From Bacteroidetes Order II. bacterium (GTDB taxonomy: Bacteria; Bacteroidota; Rhodothermia; Rhodothermales; UBA2364), in NCBI GenBank assembly GCA_016788705.1, contig JAEUSQ010000021.1, positions 1-64,000 on the forward strand: 64,000 bases of DNA. The letters run 5' to 3'. Shown piece after piece: positions 27,966 through 37,021 of this stretch (positions are counted from its first letter, which is position 1; each line of letters opens with the position of its first letter). The notes beneath the pieces are model-generated. The model was not told the DNA's origin, searched no databases, and was given only the letters and a program-made list of their open reading frames with translations. Both the position numbers and the translations under genes were made by a program.

Positions 27966-29111
27966 TTAGTTGTAGGTGTCGAGGCATAGCCCTTCCCCAA
28001 TTGCACGGCTCCATAGCAATGGAACTGGGCTTGTCAGGGCATAACGGCCAAAACGATAACGAGTTGGGTAGTTTTTGCGTAATGTGTGAAAGGCCATAGC
28101 CCGTGTATCAGGTGGTAATGGTATCAACGCACGAAACCGCGTATCATCAGACGGAATATCGTACATGGCTTGAGAAAGATTTTGTAAATAAACAATCTCC
28201 GTAAATGCTTCTGCTGGTATATCAAGTGTAAACAATGGAGGCGTTTCTTGCCGGATGATTTCTGATTGTTTATCATACCCGAAAAAGTTACAAAAAGCAT
28301 GATAGATCATCTCGGAGCCTTTTAATTTGCCATCATAAGAATATCCAGCAATGTGGGGCGTTACAAGGTGACCTCTCGCCGCCAAGTCGAGGTTAAAATT
28401 TGGTTCGTTTTCCCAGACATCCAGAATGGCCGCCCCCACCAATCCGCAATCCAAACCGTCGGCCAATGCTGCTTCGTCTATTACGCCGCCACGGGAAGTC
28501 TGGACAATCCATCCCCCTTTCTTGAGCCATTGTAAGTTATTTTTATGGATAAGTTTATAAGTTGGGAACGGCCCATTCTTCGTGAGAGGTACATGAAACG
28601 TCACCACATCCGATTGCTGGAGCAAGTCCTTTAGGGCTGTCCAAGGGCCGAATTCGTGGCGCGCGCGTATCGGATCGTTTTGCAAGACCGTGCATCCAAG
28701 GGCCTCCAAGCGCGGAATCAGCCGACGACCGATTTCGCCCACCCCCACCACCCCCACCGTTTTTCCCCTAAGTACCGTGTTATGCCGAACCGCAAGGTGC
28801 AAAAGCCCCGCCAACACATACTCCACCACCGATTCAGCATTGGAACCCGGTGCGTGGGCAAAGCCAATTCCCTGCTTTTTTAACCACGCCACATCCACAT
28901 GATCGGTTCCGGCGGTTGCCGTAGCCACAAATTGTACCCGGCTTCCTTGTAGGAGCGACGGATTTATCGGGGTGACACTTCGTACCAAGAGTACATCGGC
29001 CTCGCGAACCACTTCGGGGGTGATCGCTTTGCCCGGCAAGCGCTTTAGTTCACCCCAATCTCCGAAGAATTGGTTTAAAAGCGGGATATTTTCGTCTGCA
29101 ACGATTTTCAT
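27966..29111 (-). CDS. pdxB: Erythronate-4-phosphate dehydrogenase
   Basis: A 381-residue D-2-hydroxyacid dehydrogenase with the PdxB start MKIVADENIPLL. The NAD-binding motif is VGVVGVGEIGRRL, followed by LVRSVTPIN, SRGGVIDE, the catalytic acid region DVWENEPN and the histidine in TPHIAGYSYDGKLKG. The C-terminal extension of about 90 residues is typical of PdxB. It catalyses the second step of the DXP-dependent pathway to pyridoxal phosphate. It is transcribed alone, divergent from a glycosyltransferase gene. Confidence 0.93.
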   Translation of the reverse strand: MKIVADENIPLLNQFFGDWGELKRLPGKAITPEVVREADVLLVRSVTPINPSLLQGSRVQFVATATAGTDHVDVAWLKKQGIGFAHAPGSNAESVVEYVLAGLLHLAVRHNTVLRGKTVGVVGVGEIGRRLIPRLEALGCTVLQNDPIRARHEFGPWTALKDLLQQSDVVTFHVPLTKNGPFPTYKLIHKNNLQWLKKGGWIVQTSRGGVIDEAALADGLDCGLVGAAILDVWENEPNFNLDLAARGHLVTPHIAGYSYDGKLKGSEMIYHAFCNFFGYDKQSEIIRQETPPLFTLDIPAEAFTEIVYLQNLSQAMYDIPSDDTRFRALIPLPPDTRAMAFHTLRKNYPTRYRFGRYALTSPVPLLWSRAIGEGLCLDTYN

Positions 29112-29205
29112 GGCCTATATTGTTAACGAGATTCTCTGTAACATGCTTTGCCATTACAGAATGGTATATGCTACGGAAAAACGTATCGGTGATTTTTGAA
29201 ATTCC

Positions 29206-30408
29206 ATGCCTGCTTCCCGTCCACATCTCCTGATTCACGATTATCCTGGCCACGCTTTCCCCATAGACCTGAGCCGTGCATTGGCCAAACGCGGGTATCC
29301 TGTAACCCATGTTTATACATCGGCAGTAGAAAGCCCTCGCGGAACATTGGTAAGCGATACACCTGGATTACGGGTGATCAATTTAGGGGAGGGAGAGCCA
29401 CCCGTCCAGAAAAAAAAATTATTCAGAAGACGTTTTCAAGAAGCGGCTTATGGTGATGCCGTAACCCAATTATGCGACAACCTTCGTCCAGACCTGATCT
29501 TCTCGGCCAATACGCCTTTGGAGGCCCAGCGTAAAATCCTTGCTTGGGCAAACCAACACCAAATTCCTTTTGTCTTCTGGCTCCAAGACATCATCAGCAT
29601 CGCCGCCAAAAGCATTCTGGCCCAAAAATTAGGCCCTATCGGCTCGATTGTTGGATGGTATTATGGACGTTTGGAGGCGGCCATGCTGCGTCGTTCACAA
29701 CATGTGGTGGTGATTGCAGAGGATTTTCAGGACATCATTGCAGACTGGGGCGTGCGAGATGAAAACATGACCGTCATCCCGAATTGGGCACCCATAGACC
29801 ATATTCCGGTATTGCCGCGGCACAACCCTTTTTCAGAAAAATGGAACATGCACGAACGGTTTGTCGTGCTGTATTCGGGCACACTGGGGCTAAAACACAA
29901 TCCGATGCTCATCGCCGATGCCGCCACCCGCTTAAAAAACGAGTCCGACATTGTGTTTCTGGTTGTCTCCGAGGGCGTAAGTGTGGATATTCTGCACCAT
30001 GCAAAGGCAGACAGGCAGTTGGATAATTTGGTACTTTTGCCATTTCAACCGTTCGAGGCATTTCCCCAAGTACTGGCAACAGCCGATGTCATGCTGACGC
30101 TTTTGGAACCAGATGCCGGCATTTTTAGTGTTCCCTCTAAGGTTTGGTCGGCCTTTGCAGCTGCACGCCCATCCATTTTGGTTGTGCCCGAAGTAAATTT
30201 GGCGGCCAAAATTACCACCCGCCATCAAACAGGTCTTGTACTGGGAAATGCCGATGCAGACAATCTGGCAACGGCCATTTTAGACATGCGAAACCATCCG
30301 GAACGCCGCCAGGTGATGGGTCAAAATGCCCGTGCATATGCCGATGCCCACTTCCATATCCCCCAAATTGCCGACCAGTTTGAGGGATTAATCCAACGGT
30401 TCATTTGA
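29206..30408 (+). CDS. Family 4 glycosyltransferase (WcaI/WbuB-like)
   Basis: A 400-residue GT-B protein. The N-terminal domain has an HDYPGHAFPIDLSRALAKRGY acceptor-side start and FWLQDIISIAAKS, as in WcaI/WbuB-like transferases for exopolysaccharide or O-antigen. The C-terminal nucleotide-sugar domain has YSGTLGLKHNP and the E-x7-E-like segment LEPDAGIFSVPSKVWSAFAA. It is not in a polysaccharide cluster; its neighbours are pdxB and a convergent acetyltransferase-like gene, whose end abuts it with no gap. Confidence 0.88.
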   Translation: MPASRPHLLIHDYPGHAFPIDLSRALAKRGYPVTHVYTSAVESPRGTLVSDTPGLRVINLGEGEPPVQKKKLFRRRFQEAAYGDAVTQLCDNLRPDLIFSANTPLEAQRKILAWANQHQIPFVFWLQDIISIAAKSILAQKLGPIGSIVGWYYGRLEAAMLRRSQHVVVIAEDFQDIIADWGVRDENMTVIPNWAPIDHIPVLPRHNPFSEKWNMHERFVVLYSGTLGLKHNPMLIADAATRLKNESDIVFLVVSEGVSVDILHHAKADRQLDNLVLLPFQPFEAFPQVLATADVMLTLLEPDAGIFSVPSKVWSAFAAARPSILVVPEVNLAAKITTRHQTGLVLGNADADNLATAILDMRNHPERRQVMGQNARAYADAHFHIPQIADQFEGLIQRFI

Positions 30409-31557
30409 TCAAAAAACCTTCTCGAACATGCCGTATTCCTTGTCTTTCACCCCACCCAGATTGATCGCTGCGTTCACCATCGGCTTATTTGAATCCAACA
30501 ACCACGACATTTCTGAACCATCATAGCCATTTTCGGGGCCGTATTTTACGATGGCATGGTTCACAATGGCGTCAAATCCTTTCCCCTGATGTTTGAGCCG
30601 AACACCCATCAGCAAAGTGCGGCCATCATGGATCATACTTCCTTTGCCGGGTCTTCGGTTTCGTAGGATCAAAGGCAGCCCTTGCACAATACTTCCGCGT
30701 TTAACATACCGCAATACTTGGTTGAGATCCGGCAAGGTAATAGAAAAGGCCACAGGTTCGCCGTCCAACTCAAGGATAAAGACCACTCGTGGATCCACGA
30801 TAAGTTTCAGAAATCCGGCCAAATGCTTAAACTCGTTATCGGTCATAGGCACACTTCCCCAGTTATTAGACCATGCCTCGTTATAGATTTCTTTCACAAT
30901 CTGTGCGTCTCTGTCGAAGTGCTTCATGTCTAAAGTCCGAAGTTTTAAACCCGGATACCGTTTGTAGAGCAGACCAATCATCCGCTCCAATTTATCAAAG
31001 TTTGCCCGGTACTTGTGGTGAATGTAATAGGCCCACATCGTCATCACCCGCTCAAACCCATATTCCTTCAGGAAACCCTCATAATATGGTGGATTATAGG
31101 GCATCATGACCGAAGGACGGCGGTCAAATCCATCCACCAACAAACCAGCTGTGTCATTAATGGTTGGGTTTAGTGGCCCACCCATCTTGGTTAACCCCTT
31201 TGCCCGAAGCCATTCTTCGGCGGCTTTAAACAGGGCCTCCGCCACGGCATAGTCCTCTACCGATTCAAAAAAGCCAAAAAAGCCGCTGCCATCCTGATAT
31301 TTCTCCTGGTACGAGCCATTGATAATGGCTGCAATCCGCCCCAAAATATTTCCAGACGGGTCTTCAGCCAAAAAGCATTGTACTTTCCCGTGTTCAAAAA
31401 AAGGATTCTTTTTGGGACTGAGGGTTTCTGCTTGGTCCATTCTGAGCGGCGGCACCGCATACGGATAGTCCTTCTCGTTATAGAAATCATACACGAAGTC
31501 TATGAAGCGGTTCATATCGCGCTTAGACGAAATAGGACGAACGACAAAATTGGGCAT
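30409..31557 (-). CDS. GNAT-fold protein of unknown substrate
   Basis: A 382-residue protein of a conserved family of large GNAT-like proteins (sometimes labelled as N-acetyltransferase YghO-like). Typical segments are DFPY-like NEKDYPYAVPPLRMD, FFGFFESVEDYAVAEALFKAAEEWL, MGGPLNPTINDTAGLLVDGF, MMPYNPPYY and MGVRLKHQGKGFDAIV, the last containing a plausible acetyl-CoA loop (R-L-K-H-Q-G-K-G). Family function is unknown, although members occur in natural-product and lipid loci. It is a single gene, convergent with the glycosyltransferase. Confidence 0.75.
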   Translation of the reverse strand: MPNFVVRPISSKRDMNRFIDFVYDFYNEKDYPYAVPPLRMDQAETLSPKKNPFFEHGKVQCFLAEDPSGNILGRIAAIINGSYQEKYQDGSGFFGFFESVEDYAVAEALFKAAEEWLRAKGLTKMGGPLNPTINDTAGLLVDGFDRRPSVMMPYNPPYYEGFLKEYGFERVMTMWAYYIHHKYRANFDKLERMIGLLYKRYPGLKLRTLDMKHFDRDAQIVKEIYNEAWSNNWGSVPMTDNEFKHLAGFLKLIVDPRVVFILELDGEPVAFSITLPDLNQVLRYVKRGSIVQGLPLILRNRRPGKGSMIHDGRTLLMGVRLKHQGKGFDAIVNHAIVKYGPENGYDGSEMSWLLDSNKPMVNAAINLGGVKDKEYGMFEKVF

Positions 31558-32207
31558 GATTCAATGTCTATTAGGATCGGTTTCTAAGGGGTTGTTAAAA
31601 ATTAATTTAAGACATTAGAACCCTTTCACCTAAGCCGCTTGAGTTTTCTTTTCCAATCTTAACGTGAGGTTGAGGACAGTGGGAGTAAAAAATAGCGTTT
31701 TTGACGCAATGGGACGTTTTTTTATGAGGCCGTAATGTAATTCGGCGCACTGCTGATAAAAATGTGAGGCTTGTTAGGCAGGTAGCGGATTCTAAATCCG
31801 CTTTGGTATGCAATTAAGGCGCACACCATTATGAACAAAACCATTCTCTACTTTACGATGACGGGTATGCTCTAAATCAAATACCGAAGTCAAAAGGTCA
31901 TTCACCCCCACGCTTTTTCATCAAGGTAACGTCATTGAGTGCCACAAGCACTTTTGACTTCTGCATGTTTTTACGAGGTTTTACTAGTAGATGCAATCCT
32001 TGGTCGTAAAACGTAGAAAATAATATGGTCTGATATCCTTTATCCCCATAAGTGATGTTGCTTTATGATAAAAATGGAGATCGTATGTAATGATGTATGC
32101 CCAAGAAAGTGGCCTCTAAAAATGGAGATAGTGCGATCTGACTATCTTTTCCATTAGAACAAAACGGGTAGCGGTTATGGAACAGGTTGTATGTATGGGG
32201 TTTGGTT
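31558..32207. other. Intergenic region holding an IS fossil
   Basis: About 650 bases between the GNAT gene and mnmA. The central part is the C-terminal remnant of an IS982-type transposase (31792-32056). The flanks show only short palindromes, such as AGCGGAT/ATCCGCT (31784-31802) and GATAGT/ACTATC (about 32131-32150). No intact gene or clear terminal inverted repeats are seen. Confidence 0.6.
31792..32056 (-). pseudogene. IS982-family transposase, C-terminal fragment with frameshift
   Basis: Translating the minus strand from about 32056 gives ITYGDKGYQTILFSTFYDQG, then LHLLVKPRKNM and LMKKRGGE before a stop. In the next frame the match continues as VNDLLTSVFDLEHTRHRKVE and NGFVHNGVRLN up to a TAG at 31792. 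GDKGY, a K-x-R-K-N-M segment, a KKR...E-x-VND segment and EHTRHR are the hallmarks of the C-terminal DDE region of IS982-family transposases. The N-terminal part is missing and the frame is broken, so this is a decayed insertion. Confidence 0.8.
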
Positions 32208-33323
32208 TTAGGGGTGGGCTTGTCGGATCCACGCGCCCGCTACCACATCGGCGTCTTCATAGAGGACTAACGACTGTCCCGGCGTGATGGCCGAGCGGCT
32301 TTCCGAGAAGACCACCCGCAGTTCATCGTCGTCGGTTTGCCAAACAGTCGCTGGAGCGCCCTCATCTTTGTAGCGGATTTTTGCGGTTACGGCGTGTTCT
32401 TCGTAGAGGTTGGCATATTTCACAAAGTTCACTTCGCGGGCCACGAGTGCTTTTTGCAATAATTCTTCCTTCGGGCCAATAAAAACAGTATTTGTCTCTG
32501 GCTCAATGCGTGTGACGTAAACGGGTTCGCCAAGGGCAATATTAAGGCCCCGCCGTTGCCCGATCGTGTAAAACGGATACCCTTCATGTGCGCCCACCAC
32601 TTGGCCATCCGATCGCTTAAAAAGCCCTTTGCCAATTGCTGCAACCGCTTCTGGATTGCGCCGTTTCAAAAAACCACGGTAGTCATTGTCGGGAATAAAA
32701 CAAATTTCATACGAGTCTTTTTTGTCTGCCACCCGAATTAGGCCATACTCCCGTGCCATTTCGCGGATGGCAGGCTTGGTGAATTGGCCCAGTGGGAAGA
32801 TCGAACGTGCCAACTGCTCCTGTGGTAACCCCCAAAGGGCATAAGACTGATCCTTGTTTTGGTCTAATCCTTTATATAGAATCCATCGTCCGGTTTTTTG
32901 GTCTTTTCGCACATTCGCATAATGTCCGGTGGCAATAAAGTCGCAATCCAAATCGTCTGCACGGCGTAACAAGGCCGTCCATTTGATGTGGGTATTGCAC
33001 AAAACACATGGGTTGGGTGTGCGTCCTGCCATATAATCTCCCGTAAAACGGTTGATCACCCAATCTCCAAATTCCTCACGGATGTCCACCACAAAGTGTG
33101 TAAAACCCATTTTGATGGCCACGCCCCGTGCGTCGTTCATGGAGCCGATGGTGCAGCAGCCCACTTCTTTTTTTGGGGCTGTTGTCAGGCCGCTGGAGGC
33201 ATAATCCCACGTTTTCATGGTGATCCCCACTACTTCGTAGCCTTGATCGCGCAAATAGGCCGCTGCCACCGAGGAGTCCACGCCCCCACTCATGGCCACC
33301 AAAACCCTTCCATTTTTACTCAT
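32208..33323 (-). CDS. mnmA: tRNA-specific 2-thiouridylase MnmA
   Basis: A 371-residue enzyme that makes 2-thiouridine at the wobble position of tRNAs for Glu, Gln and Lys. The ATP-binding PP-loop is SGGVDSS (12-18), the catalytic cysteine is C109 in TPNPCVLCNTHIKW, the second cysteine is in SYEICFIPD, and GHYAN and the C-terminal TIGQRRGL...YVTRIEPETN segment complete the family signature. It is a single gene of normal length. Confidence 0.97.
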   Translation of the reverse strand: MSKNGRVLVAMSGGVDSSVAAAYLRDQGYEVVGITMKTWDYASSGLTTAPKKEVGCCTIGSMNDARGVAIKMGFTHFVVDIREEFGDWVINRFTGDYMAGRTPNPCVLCNTHIKWTALLRRADDLDCDFIATGHYANVRKDQKTGRWILYKGLDQNKDQSYALWGLPQEQLARSIFPLGQFTKPAIREMAREYGLIRVADKKDSYEICFIPDNDYRGFLKRRNPEAVAAIGKGLFKRSDGQVVGAHEGYPFYTIGQRRGLNIALGEPVYVTRIEPETNTVFIGPKEELLQKALVAREVNFVKYANLYEEHAVTAKIRYKDEGAPATVWQTDDDELRVVFSESRSAITPGQSLVLYEDADVVAGAWIRQAHP

Positions 33324-33507
33324 GTTCTTGTTTTGCTAAGCATTATATAAACAGCGCATTTGAACACCGCCGCTCGCGCTTCGTTCCAAAGCATCGGTCT
33401 GGTTTTTAGAAAATTTCAGGTTCTTTTTGGGCCTCAGCCCTTGCGAATTCAAGCGAAACACCTTAGACTCCCTTTTTATGCTTTTCCTCAATTGGTCTTC
33501 CAAACCT

Positions 33508-34602
33508 ATGTGTATGCGCTCTTTTTTCTGGCTTCCTCTGTTTCTGGCATGTATTGGGTCTGCCTGTACACCAGCCGAAAGCCCCGACTCTGCTGTTAAG
33601 CCCTCCATTGCGGCGTCTTTACCGGAAAACATCCATTTCTCTGGGGATATTGATGGCCGCCTGCCCATCGCCATGAAACTCCGTCGGGTGGGACAAACTT
33701 TAAGCGGAACCTACCAGTACCTCCGAAAAGGGCAGGATTTGCAGTTGCAGGGAGACATTCAGGGTTCTGGTATGCGCCTCTCGGAGTTTGACGCCTCTGG
33801 GAAACAAACCGGAACTTTTTCGGGCGAAATCCGGAAGGATGAAGTGATTGGAACATGGACAGGCAATGGCCGATCGTTGCCGTTTAAACTCCGTTTAGCG
33901 CAAAAAACTGCTCCGACAAGGCTGGCCCCGACAAGCGCCGTGGAAATGAACGCGCCTTTGGTGACCAAACAAGAAGAGGTACGGAAAGGCAGGGGTTATA
34001 CCGCGAAGATGGCCTATCCACAACTGAGCGGAATGAAAAATACGGTCGCACAATCTCGCGCAAACCTTACGCTAAAGGCCGTCATTAAACCGCTGGTGGA
34101 TGAATTTGTCCGCGACTCCGAGCAAAATCCGCCAGATGAAAGGAGTGGCGTACAGGTATATGAAATGGAAATTTCCTACAGCGATATCTGGGTTACGCCA
34201 CAACTCCTTTCGGTGCAATATGGGGTTTATGTGTACTCAGGCGGGGCACACGGCAACCATTTTTCTAAAACACTAACCATTAACCTTCAGACGGGCAATC
34301 CCGTTCACTTAGACGAACTGCTTAAGCCCGGATTTCTGAAACCCCTGTCGCATCTGGTGCGCGAGGAACTTCGGAAAGATGCGCGGTTGGCGGAAAATCC
34401 CAACGATGAGTGGTTTATAAATGGAACGGCACCCACTGCCGATAACTATCAGAATGTGGTTCTAAAAAGCAATGGCTTGCTCGTACAGTTCGATCCATAT
34501 GAAATTGCCGCTTTTGCCCAAGGCGATTTTGAGGTATTGATTCCATATAGCGCCTTTCGCGACTGGATTAAAGTGGGCGGCCTTCTTGAAAAACAGCGGT
34601 AG
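33508..34602 (+). CDS. Lipoprotein with DUF4163/DUF3298 (RsiV/PdaC-like) domain
   Basis: About 364 residues. A lipoprotein signal (LPLFLACIGSAC) suggests lipid anchoring at the cysteine. A beta-rich region follows (FSGDIDGRLPIAMKLRRVGQ, LSGTYQYL), then a DUF4163-like segment and the DUF3298 domain with VYSGGAHGNHFSKTLTINLQTG and VQFDPYEIAAFAQGDFEVLIPY, as in the periplasmic parts of RsiV and PdaC. RsiV binds lysozyme; here no anti-sigma region is present. The frame is open to 33427; ATG codons at 33508 and 33514 both precede the signal peptide. Confidence 0.8.
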   Translation: MCMRSFFWLPLFLACIGSACTPAESPDSAVKPSIAASLPENIHFSGDIDGRLPIAMKLRRVGQTLSGTYQYLRKGQDLQLQGDIQGSGMRLSEFDASGKQTGTFSGEIRKDEVIGTWTGNGRSLPFKLRLAQKTAPTRLAPTSAVEMNAPLVTKQEEVRKGRGYTAKMAYPQLSGMKNTVAQSRANLTLKAVIKPLVDEFVRDSEQNPPDERSGVQVYEMEISYSDIWVTPQLLSVQYGVYVYSGGAHGNHFSKTLTINLQTGNPVHLDELLKPGFLKPLSHLVREELRKDARLAENPNDEWFINGTAPTADNYQNVVLKSNGLLVQFDPYEIAAFAQGDFEVLIPYSAFRDWIKVGGLLEKQR

Positions 34603-34759
34603 TCATGGCGAAGAGGTATTGGCGGCGGCTTTTGCGATCCATCATATATGGATTGAAAAGCGTTGCGGGGTCTTTGCTACCCACTTTAAACTTAGCATAG
34701 GATTTGCAGGCGACGAATGGGGAAACAATTAATTTGGAGCGGTTTAAATTTGTTTTTTT

Positions 34760-35335
34760 ATGAAAATCGTTGTTCTTGCCGCACCCAGTGGCTCCGGCAA
34801 AACCACCATTGCCAAAGCACTTTTGGCGCAATTTCCGCTGATGCGCTTTTCGGTCTCGGCTACAACACGAGAAAGAAGGTCTTACGAGCAAGATGGGCGA
34901 GATTATTTTTATTTGAACGAGGCGGACTTTCGGGCCAAGATTGCGGCAGGGGCGTTTGTGGAATATGAAGAAGTGTACCCAGGGCTGTTTTATGGCACCT
35001 TACGTTCCGAGATAGAGCGTATAGCCACCTCTGGTATTGCCTTGCTGGATATAGATGTGGAAGGTGCGCAAAACGTAAAGACGCTGTATGGCGATCATGC
35101 CCTCACGTTGTTCATTAAACCACCGAGTCTGGAGGCATTGCGTGAACGTTTGGTGGCACGTGGAACCGAGACGGCGGAATCGTTGGAGCGCCGCCTGAAA
35201 AAAGCTGCCTACGAAATGTCCTTTGCCGATAAGTGTGATGTGGTGATCCTAAACGATGACCTGAATATGGCTGTAGCCGAAGCAATGGCCCATGTACACC
35301 AATTTCTGGCTCGTAAAGCCGCCAAAACCTCCTGA
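34760..35335 (+). CDS. gmk: Guanylate kinase
   Basis: A 191-residue kinase that converts GMP and ATP to GDP and ADP. The P-loop is APSGSGKTT (8-16), the GMP-binding residues lie in SVSATTRERRSYEQDGRDYFY and VEYEEVYPGLFYGT, and the lid and base segment is LDIDVEGAQNVK...RL..RGTE. Length is normal. The gene follows a DUF3298 lipoprotein after 157 bases. Confidence 0.96.
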   Translation: MKIVVLAAPSGSGKTTIAKALLAQFPLMRFSVSATTRERRSYEQDGRDYFYLNEADFRAKIAAGAFVEYEEVYPGLFYGTLRSEIERIATSGIALLDIDVEGAQNVKTLYGDHALTLFIKPPSLEALRERLVARGTETAESLERRLKKAAYEMSFADKCDVVILNDDLNMAVAEAMAHVHQFLARKAAKTS

Positions 35336-35564
35336 AAAAAGGCTAAAGGTTTTTCCGATAACCCAAAAAATACCATAGATAACCAATGCCATAATACAAT
35401 AATATTATTCAAAATAACGTCTAAAGAGGTTGCTTTACCGTATCTGTATAATGTAATGAATACGTAGTTTACAAAATAAATTTTACTTTATTCATTAACA
35501 ATAACTCCTTTCTGATTTTTATCCATCCGTTTCTATCAAATATTTTTGCACAATCTGTGCTTTC

Positions 35565-36080
35565 TTAAACCAGTGGAAGATACCGCTCCTCAATGGTTCT
35601 GAAGTGCCATCTTTGGTGTCCCGCCAAAATAAAACCGATGGAATGAACCGAATAAGGGCCTTTGAATCCTTCTCCAATGCGTTCCCGCATTTCACTATCA
35701 AAACTTTGGAACAATAAAAGGGTGGCTTTGCGTACAGCAAGGGCTTCTTCGAGTAGGTCTTCGAGGCTTCGTTGGGTGGCTTTGGCCATTTTGCCATAGC
35801 CGTCTTCGTCGTATGACTGTACCTCTTTTTCGCCGCGTGCAAACGACAAGGCACGGTAACAAAACACCCGCTCGGTATCAATAAGATGTTGTAATATATC
35901 TGGAATCGTCCATTTTCCAGGTGCATAAACAGCCTTCCCCACTGTTTGCCACGCCTCTAACGGTGCTTGTTGGAGTTCATCGAGGCTGGTCTGCAAGGCC
36001 TGTTCCACCGTCACCTCATCGGTCATATTGATGTACCGATCAAAATAGGCGGGCATAGGATTCAGTTGCGATCTGGTCAT
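35565..36080 (-). CDS. DinB-like metal-binding helical protein
   Basis: A 171-residue four-helix protein of the DinB superfamily. Candidate metal-binding histidines are in DILQHLIDTERVFCYRAL and the closing GHQRWHFRTIEERYL. Related proteins include thiol-dependent S-transferases for small thiols and damage-inducible proteins of unknown activity. The frame is open to 36293, but the ATG at 36080 is one base from the stop of the upstream GNAT gene and begins the recognisable domain. It is the last gene of a four-gene minus-strand run. Confidence 0.82.
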   Translation of the reverse strand: MTRSQLNPMPAYFDRYINMTDEVTVEQALQTSLDELQQAPLEAWQTVGKAVYAPGKWTIPDILQHLIDTERVFCYRALSFARGEKEVQSYDEDGYGKMAKATQRSLEDLLEEALAVRKATLLLFQSFDSEMRERIGEGFKGPYSVHSIGFILAGHQRWHFRTIEERYLPLV

Positions 36081-36081
36081 G

Positions 36082-36540
36082 TTAGGTGCGGTTATTGGTC
36101 CAAAAATAAAAATTAGAATCACTTTGTATTTCAAACCCTGTTGAAGGGTAGAGTTGATGGCCAACCGTGTTTGTGATGGCTGTTTCCAATAAAAGCCCAC
36201 AGGCATTTGTGCGAACAGCGAGTTGTTTTGCGGACTCAATGAGTGCTTTTGAGATTCCTTTTCCCCGAAATGATTTTTCCACATATAAATCATTTAAGAG
36301 CCAAAGACGTTTCATACGTGTAGAAGAAAAAAGTGGATATAATTGTGTAAAACCCACTGCTCTTCCTTCAGAAGTTTCTGCAAGATAGATTTCAGAATCA
36401 GTTTGTTCCATACGTTCTGTTATAAAACGTTTTGCGGTCTCTATATCGCTTTCTTTTTCATAGAAAACACGATATAAATCAAAGAGTTGGCCAACAGAAT
36501 CCACGTCTTTTAGGGTTGATTTTCGTATGATATAATTCAT
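36082..36540 (-). CDS. GNAT-family N-acetyltransferase
   Basis: A 152-residue single-domain GNAT protein. The acetyl-CoA-binding loop is F-R-G-K-G-I-S-K in LYVEKSFRGKGISKALIESA; AVGFTQLYPLFSS and LLLETAITNTVGHQLYPSTGF fit the preceding strand and the C-terminal half. The substrate is unknown. Its start overlaps the stop of the upstream gene by 4 bases and its stop is one base before the DinB-like start. Confidence 0.88.
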   Translation of the reverse strand: MNYIIRKSTLKDVDSVGQLFDLYRVFYEKESDIETAKRFITERMEQTDSEIYLAETSEGRAVGFTQLYPLFSSTRMKRLWLLNDLYVEKSFRGKGISKALIESAKQLAVRTNACGLLLETAITNTVGHQLYPSTGFEIQSDSNFYFWTNNRT

Positions 36541-37010
36541 ATAATTGTATTTAGGTGACGGTTTAGGTAATTCGTTCGTGCGTCTGGATTATTATGTTGC
36601 AGCATTACTTCTTCCACCCAGACATTCCGCTCGAACCACAAAATAGCCATTTCCCAGACACATGATACAATTCCTTTATCCGAGACCATTTGAAAGTCTT
36701 CGGTCATGGGGTTCGAGGAAAAATAAGCAAATAATTGTAACATATTTTCGTCTATCCACCATGATATAATGGCGTAATATCCTTCTTTTCCTTGGTGAAT
36801 AATGAGTGTTGCAATGTTATAGTGTGTAAGGCTGATTAGTTGAGCATGTTGAAGCCATTTTGAAATATGGTCTTTAATAATCATGATTATTTTTAGAGGA
36901 ATAGAATTATCCGATTGGGTGATGGTGTAACATTTAATCACCCAATCATCAATATAGGCAAGTTCCTTAAATCGAATTATCCTCGGTTTATAGGGTGTTT
37001 TAACGATCAT
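36537..37010 (-). CDS. Conserved protein of unknown function
   Basis: A 157-residue protein. Segments such as WVIKCYTIT, HQGKEGYYAIISWWIDENML, QLFAYFSSNP and VSCVWEMAILWFERNVWVEE match a conserved hypothetical family I know from other bacteria (S-W-W-x-D-E-N followed by a C-V-W-x-x-A motif and F-E-R-x-x-W), whose function is not established. It is A+T-rich, overlaps the GNAT gene by 4 bases and follows the M1-like gene by 11 bases. Confidence 0.7.
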   Translation of the reverse strand: MIVKTPYKPRIIRFKELAYIDDWVIKCYTITQSDNSIPLKIIMIIKDHISKWLQHAQLISLTHYNIATLIIHQGKEGYYAIISWWIDENMLQLFAYFSSNPMTEDFQMVSDKGIVSCVWEMAILWFERNVWVEEVMLQHNNPDARTNYLNRHLNTII

Positions 37011-37021
37011 ATATCACTTAT

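Noticed and set aside
31558-32207. Intact insertion sequence
   Set aside because: Only a frameshifted C-terminal transposase fragment is present and no matching terminal inverted repeats or target duplication could be found by eye.
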